The position numbers and the translations under genes are program-made. From contig NZ_JAJNCY010000001.1 of NCBI RefSeq assembly GCF_021026335.1, positions 310,001-374,000 of the forward strand: 64,000 bases of DNA, written 5' to 3'. The first letter of the stretch is position 1. Each line of letters opens with the position of its first letter. Shown here one piece after another: positions 1 through 7,478 of the stretch. Source of the DNA: Rhizobium sp. C1 (GTDB taxonomy: Bacteria; Pseudomonadota; Alphaproteobacteria; Rhizobiales; Rhizobiaceae). The notes under the pieces were generated by a model. It was not told the origin of the DNA. It ran no database searches and was given only the letters and a program-made list of their open reading frames with translations.

Positions 1-838
1 GGAAGGCCAGCTTTGGGAGACGCTTGACGATCTTTGCGCCTGGGATCCGGATTTCGTCTCCGTGACCTATGGCGCAGGCGGTTCGACACGTGCGCCGACG
101 TTGGCGACCGTCAAGGGAATCCTTCAGCGCTCCCATCTGCCGGCCGCCTCGCATCTGACTTGCGTCGGCGCGACGAAGGACGAGACGCATGCGATCGTGG
201 AGGAGTTTCACGCCGCCGGCATTCGTCATTTCGTGGCGCTGCGCGGTGACCCGCAAGGCGGCATCGGCACGGTCTATCAGCCGCATCCGGGTGGCTACGC
301 CAATGCGGCAGAGCTGACGGCCGGCCTGAAAGCGTTGGGCGATTTCGAGATCAGCGTTTCGGCCTATCCGGAAAAGCATCCCGAGAGCGCCGATGTTGCC
401 GCCGACATCGAGATGCTGAAGCGCAAGATGGATGCGGGCGCCACGCGCGCGCTGACGCAGTTCTTTTTCGAGAATGACCAGTATGAGCGCTATCTCGAGC
501 GGGTACGCGCTGCCGGTATCACTATTCCGATCGTGCCTGGCATCCTGCCGATCCACAATCTGGCGCAGGTGCGCAAGTTTGCCGGCATGTGCGGCGCCAG
601 CGTTCCCGACTATGTGATTGCCCGGCTCGGCACGATTGATGATCTGCCGGAGGAGCGGTTCAAGGCGGCTTCGCAGCTCGCTGCGGAACAGGTGCGCGAC
701 CTTATCCATCGCGGTGTGAGCGAATTCCACTTCTACACGATGAACCGGTCGGCCCTGGTCGATCGTGTGCTGGAGCTTTCCGGCTTCCAGCGTGTCGAGA
801 TCGAGGCCCGCAAGGCGCAGAACGGTGCCGCGGCCTGA
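1..838 (+). CDS. metF: methylenetetrahydrofolate reductase (5' end cut by window)
   Basis: Reduces 5,10-methylene-THF to 5-methyl-THF with a flavin cofactor, feeding methionine synthesis. The reading frame is already open at base 2 and runs to TGA at 836-838, giving 278 visible residues, so only the first few to some twenty residues are missing. Family motifs are visible: VTYGAGGSTR near the start, ALRGDP, SVSAYPEKHPES, TQFFFE and PGILPI, all typical of the MetF TIM barrel. Nothing is broken in the visible part. A strong hairpin terminator follows about 40 bases later. The identification is secure from the motifs; the true start lies outside the window. Confidence 0.95.
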   Translation, partial: EGQLWETLDDLCAWDPDFVSVTYGAGGSTRAPTLATVKGILQRSHLPAASHLTCVGATKDETHAIVEEFHAAGIRHFVALRGDPQGGIGTVYQPHPGGYANAAELTAGLKALGDFEISVSAYPEKHPESADVAADIEMLKRKMDAGATRALTQFFFENDQYERYLERVRAAGITIPIVPGILPIHNLAQVRKFAGMCGASVPDYVIARLGTIDDLPEERFKAASQLAAEQVRDLIHRGVSEFHFYTMNRSALVDRVLELSGFQRVEIEARKAQNGAAA

Positions 839-880
839 ACGGCTGACCGCGTATCAACATTCCGGAATTAAAAAGAAAAA

Positions 881-913
881 CGCGCGGAAGTTTCTCCACT
901 TCCGCGCGTTTTC
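881..913. terminator. bidirectional rho-independent terminator
   Basis: A perfect 11-bp stem (CGCGCGGAAGT, 881-891, pairing with 898-908) closes a 6-base loop. It is followed by TTTTC on the plus strand and preceded by an A run at 876-880, so it works in both directions. It sits between metF (plus) and the small convergent membrane-protein gene (minus). Confidence 0.9.
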
Positions 914-981
914 AATCTTTTTCTTAGAGCCTCAAGCTCGATCCCGGCCTTTACCCGAAGCCGGACAGGCGTCCTGTCATC

Positions 982-1059
982 TCAGATGAACAGCATCGAC
1001 GCCACAAACAAAAACGCTGCACCGATCATCAGGACATTGAGCGATTGCGTAAGTCCCAT
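982..1059 (-). CDS. 25-residue single-pass membrane microprotein
   Basis: A short open frame that annotation length cut-offs would usually drop. It starts at ATG (1057-1059), preceded by a perfect Shine-Dalgarno GGAGGT (1065-1070, 5 bases away), and stops at 982-984. The product begins MGLTQSLNVL and then forms one hydrophobic stretch to the C-terminus (ending ASMLFI), so it is almost entirely one transmembrane helix with no cytoplasmic domain. Transcription would end at the shared terminator 881-913. Function unknown. The strong ribosome site, lack of overlap with other genes and own terminator argue that it is real. No homologue can be named from memory with certainty. Confidence 0.6.
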   Translation of the reverse strand: MGLTQSLNVLMIGAAFLFVASMLFI

Positions 1060-1456
1060 GGCTGACCTCCTTCGCGTTAACGAGCATCATCATAGGCAGC
1101 ACTCGCGCCGTTTGAAAAGCGAAACTTGTGCTGCGGTGCCGTAGACACAGTTCTGAAGAGTGCGCCTAAATTCCGTATCTCATTGGAATATAATCGGTTT
1201 TTAAGTCGAGAAAATTTGTGGGCGAATTAATTCCAGGTTAACGGTGATGTTGCGGTGCATCATTTTGAAGCAATGTGACAAATTCTTGAAAGTGTTGGTC
1301 TTTCCGAAATCTTGAAACATCCGTTCCGTTTCTGGACGAGTTGCCTGTTACGTTTTGACTGGCGACGGCACTGTTTCTGCTGCGCTGCGGTTGGCACGGC
1401 GGCGTGAATCGGCGCATAGTTGCCGGCAGTGTAGGCAGGCAAGGCAGGCAGGAACG
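1060..1456. other. intergenic region with candidate promoter
   Basis: About 400 bases between two divergent genes. A perfect TATAAT lies at 1189-1194 on the plus strand, but no good -35 is seen at the right distance. The last 30 bases before the antiporter start hold a short GGCA tetranucleotide run (about 1436-1452). No RNA gene or further reading frame with a ribosome site was found here. Confidence 0.4.
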
Positions 1457-2848
1457 ATGGAGGCGGGGCTGGACGAGATCATCACGCGTTCTATCGAAGC
1501 CTCGCCGGGCAACCATGGGTCGGCGCTTACGGCGATTGCGCTGGTGATTGCCGTTGCGGCCATTCTCGGGCTTTGCTTCATGCGGCTGAGGCAGCCGCCA
1601 CTGGTCGGTTTCATCGTGGCGGGCGTTGCGCTGGGACCGACGGGGCTTGGCCTCATATCGAACAACGAGTCCGTGTCGCTGCTCGCCGAAATGGGCGTCG
1701 TCGTCCTCCTGTTTTTCATAGGCATGGAACTGTCGATCAAGGCCTTCATCCTCACGCTGCGGCAGGCGCTGACGGTGGCGGGCGGACAGCTCGTTGCGGC
1801 CATGGTGGCCGGCGGGGTGATCGTGCTGGTCACCGGTGCGGGGCCGGAGGAGGCCGTGATCATGGGCTTCATCATCGCGCTGTCGTCTACCGTGGTGGCG
1901 ATGAAGATGCTGGAGGATATGGGCGTCTTGCGCGGGGAGGCCGGGCGGATCGCCGTCGGCGTCCTCATCGCGCAGGACATTGCCGTGGTGCCGATGCTGA
2001 TCTTCGTTTCCAGCCTGTCGGGCGGCGGCGGGCAGTTCGGCGACGTGGCGGTCAAGATGCTGGTGGCGGTGGGGTTGCTAGCCGGCATTCTCTGGTGGTT
2101 CGGCGGGCACAAGAAGCTGCGCGTTCCCTTTGCCGAAGAGATTGCTGAGAAGACGGAATTGCTGGCGCTCGGCGCGCTGGCCGTCTGCTTTGCGGCGGCT
2201 GCCATTTCCGGCCTTGCCGGGCTCTCGCCGGTTTATGGCGCGTTTCTGGCGGGAATCGTGACGGGCAATTCCACGCTGCGCAGCCGAGTCATACCGGTGA
2301 TCGAGCCTATTCAGAGCGTGCTGGTGGTCGTCTTCTTCCTGTCGATCGGGCTTCTGATCGATCTTGGCTTCATCCGCGCCCATCTTTTCGAAGTGCTGGC
2401 CGCATCGATCATCGTGATCGCGGCGAAGTCGGTGCTGAATATTTTCCTCATCCGCAAGACGGGTTCATCGACGGAAACGGCCCTGATCGCAGGCCTTTCC
2501 ATGGCGCAGATCGGGGAGTTTTCCTTCGTGCTTGCCTCTGCCGGCTATGCGTCGGGCGTACTCGGCGGGGATCTCTACAGGTTGTCGATCGCGGTGACGG
2601 CGGTGTCGCTTCTCGTCTCACCGGTCTGGGTCGGTGTCATGCATCGCCTGGAAAGCGTGGCGAGTCAGGGCATGGAGACCTATCGGGAGGCGCTGGCGGC
2701 CGCCTATGCGCATGAGCTCGATGAGGTTCACAAGGGGACTGCCGCTTTTTCGCGCATCACGCATGGCGTCCATGTCCGCTACCGCGCAGCGCGCCTTGCG
2801 ATCTATCACCGCAAGGCGCTGAAACGCCGGCAGGCGGACGAAGGCTGA
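1457..2848 (+). CDS. CPA2-family monovalent cation:proton antiporter (KefB/YbaL type)
   Basis: Inner-membrane Na+ or K+/H+ exchanger of the CPA2 family, 463 residues, about 12 transmembrane helices. Typical family signatures are QPPLVGFIVAGVALGP in the first helices, FFIGMELS, and AQDIAVVPM in the ion-binding helix region. The C-terminal TrkA-N/RCK nucleotide domain of KefB and KefC is absent: the protein ends soon after the last helix with a basic tail, so regulation must differ from glutathione-gated KefB/C. The frame extends upstream to 1355, but the extra segment is Arg/Cys-rich and unlike the family. The ATG at 1457 is chosen, with the GGCAGG run just upstream as a weak ribosome site. 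Ion specificity cannot be told from sequence. Confidence 0.85.
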   Translation: MEAGLDEIITRSIEASPGNHGSALTAIALVIAVAAILGLCFMRLRQPPLVGFIVAGVALGPTGLGLISNNESVSLLAEMGVVVLLFFIGMELSIKAFILTLRQALTVAGGQLVAAMVAGGVIVLVTGAGPEEAVIMGFIIALSSTVVAMKMLEDMGVLRGEAGRIAVGVLIAQDIAVVPMLIFVSSLSGGGGQFGDVAVKMLVAVGLLAGILWWFGGHKKLRVPFAEEIAEKTELLALGALAVCFAAAAISGLAGLSPVYGAFLAGIVTGNSTLRSRVIPVIEPIQSVLVVVFFLSIGLLIDLGFIRAHLFEVLAASIIVIAAKSVLNIFLIRKTGSSTETALIAGLSMAQIGEFSFVLASAGYASGVLGGDLYRLSIAVTAVSLLVSPVWVGVMHRLESVASQGMETYREALAAAYAHELDEVHKGTAAFSRITHGVHVRYRAARLAIYHRKALKRRQADEG

Positions 2849-2852
2849 TTTA

Positions 2853-4043
2853 CTATTTCATCGTTTCGAGAAGCTTGGCATCCGGCCAGCCGTCGGCCGG
2901 AAGGCCGAGTTCGGCCTGGACCTTCTGGACGGCGGTGCGGGTGCCGGAGCCGAGGATACCGTCGATCTTGCCGACGTCATGGCTCTTGGCCTCGAGCTTT
3001 TCCTGCAGAACCTTCATCTCCTCGACCGAAAGGCCCGGTTCCGGGTTGCCCGGATCATAGGGCTCGGCACCGGCAAGCCGGGTCGCGAAATAGGCGGCCG
3101 AGAGCGTATAGACCAGCGACTGGTTCCATTCGAGATAGACGTTGAAATTCGGATAGGCGAGGAAGGCCGGTCCGAAACGGCCCTGCGGCAGGACCAGCGA
3201 GGCGTTGAGGTTTGCCGCCGACTTGTCGCCATTGCGCGGGGTGACGCCGAGATTGAACCAGTCGCCTGCCGTCAGAGTGCCGCCAAGGCCGGACTTCTCG
3301 AAGGGCAGGTTTTGCGGGATCTTGACTTCCTGCAGCCACGGCTCGCCGCGCTTGAAGCCGAGGCCGGCCAGGAAGCGGGCCGTGGTCAGGATGACGTCCG
3401 GCGCTGAATCCTTCAGGCGGACGAGGCCGTCGCCATCACCGTCTTCGCCATACTTGATGATGTCGGCCGGCAGCATCTGGGTCTGGCCGATTTCGCCGGC
3501 CCAGGCACCGGTCGTCGTCTGCGGGTCGATGTCGTTCAGCGAGGCGAGCTTGATCAGCGCGATCAGCTGCGGGCGGAAGACTTCAGGGCGGCGGCAGTCG
3601 TTGGAAAGGGTCACAAGCGCGTTGCGTGTGTTGAAATCGCCCTGAACGGCACCGAAATCGGTCTCCATGCCCCAGAAGGCGGTGATCACGGCGGCGGGCA
3701 CACCGGTTTCCTGTTCGGCGCGGGCGAAGACGCTGGCATATTGCTCCATCTTCTTCTTGCCGATCTGGTAGCGCGCGCCGCTGACGGTCCGCTTGGAGAA
3801 TTCGAGGAAGGTCTGGCGGAAGACGCCCTGGGCGCGGTCCATCTTCAGCACCTTCGGGTCGATCTGCGCGCCGGCCAGCGCCTTGTCGACGGCTGCCGGC
3901 GCGATTCCGGATGCGACGGCTTCCGTCTTCACGCCCTGCAGGAAGGTCGCCAGATCCGCGCCGCATTCGGCCGCGTATGCCGAGGCCGTGCTGGACAGAA
4001 GCGTTGCGACGGCAATTAGTGCAGGCAGGCGGACGGACGACAT
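2853..4043 (-). CDS. MltB-family lytic murein transglycosylase with C-terminal peptidoglycan-binding domain
   Basis: Periplasmic enzyme that cleaves glycan strands, forming 1,6-anhydro-muramic ends. 396 residues. A signal peptide (about residues 1-24, ending ASAYA) is followed by the SLT_2/MltB catalytic domain. The catalytic Glu is in AFWGMETDFG. A PG_binding_1 domain occupies roughly the last 65 residues (EEMKVLQEKL, IDGILGSGTR). The start at 4043 is chosen because the signal peptide begins there and GGGAAG lies just upstream; the longer frame adds an unlikely 52-residue leader. The signal peptide has no lipobox, unlike E. coli MltB, so it is predicted to be soluble. It converges with the antiporter gene, with only 4 bases between them. 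Confidence 0.9.
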   Translation of the reverse strand: MSSVRLPALIAVATLLSSTASAYAAECGADLATFLQGVKTEAVASGIAPAAVDKALAGAQIDPKVLKMDRAQGVFRQTFLEFSKRTVSGARYQIGKKKMEQYASVFARAEQETGVPAAVITAFWGMETDFGAVQGDFNTRNALVTLSNDCRRPEVFRPQLIALIKLASLNDIDPQTTTGAWAGEIGQTQMLPADIIKYGEDGDGDGLVRLKDSAPDVILTTARFLAGLGFKRGEPWLQEVKIPQNLPFEKSGLGGTLTAGDWFNLGVTPRNGDKSAANLNASLVLPQGRFGPAFLAYPNFNVYLEWNQSLVYTLSAAYFATRLAGAEPYDPGNPEPGLSVEEMKVLQEKLEAKSHDVGKIDGILGSGTRTAVQKVQAELGLPADGWPDAKLLETMK

Positions 4044-4242
4044 ATGAGAACTTCCCGACAATTGAAAGAATGGACGCTCTATACCGCAGGTGCGGCCGAG
4101 AGCAAATGTTACCTTCGGCATAAACGGCCGGCGTCCGGCAATTTCTGGAAGCAATTGCTTGGATCGTCGAACCGAAACGGCCCTTTTTGAACAGGGCAAA
4201 ACGGTCGCAATGAGGTCAATGCGTGGCGAGACGAAGAAAATC

Positions 4243-5007
4243 TTAGCTGTTGCGAAAACGCGGCAGGCCGGCGAGCAGCCGGTGCAGCGTGTCGAGCGTC
4301 GAAATGTCGGCGACGCCGTCCACCTTTTCGGGGCGGAAATGACGCTGGAAAGCCTCGATCACACCCTTGGTCTTGTCGCAGAACTCGCCGGAGACCGGGA
4401 TGCCGTAGCCGTAAAGCGCCAGCATCGACTGGAGCGCCTCTACAGGCGGACCGGCATCGCCGAACTGGAAGAAGCGTCCACCGGCAACCGGCGCTGCCCG
4501 CACCCAGTGACCGATGCCGTTCTCGTGCAGCTTGCCCCAGGGGAAATGCTCGCCGGGATCGATCTTGCGGATGGGGGCAACGTCGGAATGGGCCAGCACG
4601 CGCTCCGGCGCTATGCTCCAGCGCGCGATGATGTCGCGACAGAGTTCGATCACGGCATCGATCTGCGGTGCCGTAAAGTCGGGGAGCGACGGGTGGCCGG
4701 GATTGGCGATCTCGATGCCGATGGAGTGCGAGTTGATGTCGGTCTCGCCCTTCCAGAGGCTCTTGCCGGCATGCCAGGCGCGCCGGTCTTCGGCGACAAG
4801 CTGGTAGACCGTGCCGTCCATGTTCACCACATAATGGCAAGAGACTTCGCTTTCGGGCGCACAGAGCCATTCCAGCGCGCCGGCTTCGGTCGGCATGCCG
4901 GTGTAATGCAGGATGATCATGTCGGGGCGATCGGTGCCGCGGCGCTCCGTGTGATTGGGCGAGGGGCGGACGATGGCTGTCTTGTAGTCGGGGTCAAAGG
5001 CGCTCAT
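4243..5007 (-). CDS. N-acetylmuramoyl-L-alanine amidase (Amidase_2/AmpD-like) with peptidoglycan-binding domain
   Basis: Zinc amidase that splits the bond between muramic acid and the stem peptide. 254 residues. Amidase_2 domain: ILHYTGM supplies the first zinc His, NSHSIGIEIANPG lies in the fold core, and LAHSDVAPIRKIDPG supplies the second His and the catalytic/zinc Asp region. A PG_binding_1-like domain follows (about residues 185-250). No signal peptide is visible, as in cytoplasmic AmpD, which recycles anhydro-muropeptides. Its start overlaps the stop of the upstream DnaJ-like gene by 4 bases (ATGA, 5004-5007), so the two are translationally coupled. AmiD-like use on external peptidoglycan is possible but lacks an export signal. 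Confidence 0.88.
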   Translation of the reverse strand: MSAFDPDYKTAIVRPSPNHTERRGTDRPDMIILHYTGMPTEAGALEWLCAPESEVSCHYVVNMDGTVYQLVAEDRRAWHAGKSLWKGETDINSHSIGIEIANPGHPSLPDFTAPQIDAVIELCRDIIARWSIAPERVLAHSDVAPIRKIDPGEHFPWGKLHENGIGHWVRAAPVAGGRFFQFGDAGPPVEALQSMLALYGYGIPVSGEFCDKTKGVIEAFQRHFRPEKVDGVADISTLDTLHRLLAGLPRFRNS

Positions 5008-5741
5008 GCGGCGCGGCGTTCTTTCTCGATGGCGGCATAGGCCTGGTTGAGTGCCGCCATTCGCTCGTTGGCGATGCCATGGAACTCCTGCGGGACGCCG
5101 CGGGCGATCAGCCGGTCCGGATGATGCTCGGAGACGAGCGAGCGGTAGCGCTTGCGGATTTCGGCGAAATCGGTTTCCGGCGGCACGCCCAGCACCTTGT
5201 ATGGATCGTCGCCGATGACCACATGACGAGCCATGACACGTTCGAAACCCTCATCGGTGATATCGAAGATTTCGGCGATGCGGCGCAGGAAGGCGAGTTC
5301 GTTTTCGTGGACGAGGCCATCGGCCTTGGCGATGTGGAAGAGGCCGTCGAGGATTTCTGTGAGAACCGGGCAGTCCGGCGCGCCGCAGCCGCAAAGCGCT
5401 GCCATGCGCTCGGCATAGGCTTCATAACCCGCGACGTCCTGGCGCGCGAGATTATAGAGCCGGGCGACGTTCTTCGCCTCGGAGTCCGGAAATTCGAAGA
5501 TGTCCTTGAACGCGTCGACTTCCTTCTCCGTCACGATGCCGTCCGCCTTCGCCATCTTGGCGGAAAGGGCGATCATGGCGATCGAGAAGGCGACCTTGCG
5601 CCGTGTCTCAGGGTCGCCCTCGAACAGTGTGCGCACGGCTTCCACCACGCCATGCAACGCGTTACTTGCGGCATCCGCCACGGCGGCCGCAACACGTTCC
5701 AGGAAGGACGAAGCCTGTTCACAAAGAAAATCAACGATCAT
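5004..5741 (-). CDS. DjlA-like co-chaperone: TerB-type domain plus C-terminal J domain
   Basis: 245 residues. The middle part is a helical TerB/TerD-type domain rich in Asp/Glu (IALSAKMAKADGIVTEKE and a second FHIAKADGLVHENE, two related halves). The C-terminal 65 residues are a J domain with the invariant HPD (SEHHPDRL) and DPYKVLGV at its start. J domains stimulate DnaK ATPase; in E. coli DjlA the same pair occurs with a membrane anchor, which is not obvious here. The start is uncertain: ATG at 5741 is chosen, while an in-frame TTG at 5759 adds six residues. Coupled to the downstream amidase by a 4-base overlap. Confidence 0.85.
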   Translation of the reverse strand: MIVDFLCEQASSFLERVAAAVADAASNALHGVVEAVRTLFEGDPETRRKVAFSIAMIALSAKMAKADGIVTEKEVDAFKDIFEFPDSEAKNVARLYNLARQDVAGYEAYAERMAALCGCGAPDCPVLTEILDGLFHIAKADGLVHENELAFLRRIAEIFDITDEGFERVMARHVVIGDDPYKVLGVPPETDFAEIRKRYRSLVSEHHPDRLIARGVPQEFHGIANERMAALNQAYAAIEKERRAA

Positions 5742-6098
5742 GGGTGCGAGCTTGATCAAATAATACGGGCCTTTTCAAGTCAGTTTTCCTCATCGATTCA
5801 TCAAAAGGACTGTTCACGGTTTACGCTTTACGACCGCCGTCGGATGCCTTTCGGTGATCTCCGCACCGTGTTGATTGCAACAGCGTGAAGAGGGAGCCGA
5901 TTTGAATCGATTTTATTGTGAGCGCCGCCGAAAATCGCGCCAAATCAAGGACTTTTCTTCAAAATGTCACTTTACAAGGCGCGCTGTTTGGAGCCAATCC
6001 ATGGGCGGAACGCGTCCTGACGCGCGTTTGTTTCGCAAGGCCGGACAAAAAGCCGCAGCCGCGGATGTCCGGATCGGGTTTCGTTGTCGGAGGATTTC
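5742..6098. other. divergent intergenic region, promoters not resolved
   Basis: About 360 bases between the minus-strand djlA-like gene and the plus-strand phosphofructokinase gene. It must hold both promoters. No strong -35/-10 pair, hairpin or RNA gene could be singled out by eye. Confidence 0.4.
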
Positions 6099-7310
6099 AT
6101 GGCCAAGCAGAAAGTCGCAATGCTCACCGCCGGGGGGCTTGCGCCCTGTCTCTCGTCGTCTGTCGGCGGGCTGATCGAACGCTATAATGACGTCGCGCCC
6201 GACATCGAAATGATTGCCTATCGCTCCGGCTATCATGGTCTTCTGCTGGGCGACATCGTTCCGATCACGCAGGAGATGCGCGACAAGGCCTATCTGCTGC
6301 ATCACCATGGCGGCTCGCCCATCGGCAACAGTCGCGTGAAGCTGACCAACGCTGCCGACTGCGTGAAGCGCGGGCTGGTGAAGGAAGGGCAGAACCCTCT
6401 GGCCGTCGCGGCCGACCGGCTCGCCAAGGATGGCGTGACCATTCTCCACACGATCGGCGGCGACGACACCAATACGACGGCAGCCGATCTTGCCGCCTAT
6501 CTCGGCGCGAATGGCTATAACCTGACGGTGGTCGGCCTGCCGAAGACGGTCGATAACGACGTCGTGCCGATCCGCCAGACGCTGGGCGCCTGGACGGCAG
6601 CGGAATATGGCGCGCAGTTCTTCGACCATGTGTCGAACGAGCAGAGCGCCGCGCCGCGCACGCTGGTCGTTCATGAGGTCATGGGCCGTCACTGCGGTTG
6701 GCTGACGGCGGCGACCGCGCTGGCCTATATCGACCGCACCAAGGGCCACGAATATATCGAGGGCCTGATGATGAACACCGATCTGAAGAATATCGACGGT
6801 GTCTATCTGCCGGAGATCGCCTTTGATCTCGACAAGGAAGCTGCGCGCCTCAAGGCCATTATGGACAAGACCGGTTTCGTGACGATCTTCGTGTCGGAAG
6901 GCGCCTGCCTTGATGCCATCGTCGCCGAACGGGAAGCCGCGGGTGAAAGCGTCAAGCGCGACGCCTTCGGCCACGTGAAGATCGACACGATCAATGTCGG
7001 CAACTGGTTCTCCAAGCAGTTCGGCGCCTTGATCGGGGCTGAGCGCGCGATGGTGCAGAAGTCGGGCTACTATGCCCGTTCGGCCCCGGCGAATGCCCGC
7101 GACCGCCACCTCATTCACTCCATGGTCGACTCGGCCGTCGAAAGCGCACTCAACAAGGTGTCGGGCGTGATCGGCCATGATGAAGACCAGGGCGGCAAGC
7201 TGCGTACGATCGAATTCCCGCGCATCAAGGGCGGCAAGCACTTCGATACCTCGGCCAAGTGGTTTGCCGATGTCATGGACTTTGTCGGCCAGAGCTGGAA
7301 GCCGGTCTGA
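6099..7310 (+). CDS. pfp: 6-phosphofructokinase, pyrophosphate-dependent type
   Basis: Phosphorylates fructose 6-phosphate reversibly, using PPi rather than ATP. 403 residues. Two diagnostic sites can be read: GGDDT (residues near 120, where ATP enzymes have GGDGS) and PKTVDND (where ATP enzymes have PGTIDND). Both the Asp and the Lys are the known signature of PPi specificity. ATG at 6099 is preceded by GGAGGA (6089-6094); a TTG five codons earlier lacks such a site. It stands alone. Because the reaction is reversible it can serve both glycolysis and gluconeogenesis, which fits organisms using mainly the Entner-Doudoroff route (general knowledge). Confidence 0.93.
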   Translation: MAKQKVAMLTAGGLAPCLSSSVGGLIERYNDVAPDIEMIAYRSGYHGLLLGDIVPITQEMRDKAYLLHHHGGSPIGNSRVKLTNAADCVKRGLVKEGQNPLAVAADRLAKDGVTILHTIGGDDTNTTAADLAAYLGANGYNLTVVGLPKTVDNDVVPIRQTLGAWTAAEYGAQFFDHVSNEQSAAPRTLVVHEVMGRHCGWLTAATALAYIDRTKGHEYIEGLMMNTDLKNIDGVYLPEIAFDLDKEAARLKAIMDKTGFVTIFVSEGACLDAIVAEREAAGESVKRDAFGHVKIDTINVGNWFSKQFGALIGAERAMVQKSGYYARSAPANARDRHLIHSMVDSAVESALNKVSGVIGHDEDQGGKLRTIEFPRIKGGKHFDTSAKWFADVMDFVGQSWKPV

Positions 7311-7478
7311 TCAGAATACGGGGCCGGCGGCAGATTTGCTTGCCGCTGGCTTATATATTTTAGATATTATTAATATAATAAGATACCGTCGGATGTGGCG
7401 AGTATACGTGTTAAGTTATACATAAATTAATGATAATAATCAAAAATGGACTTTCGTGAAAGATACGGAGGTTCGTGC

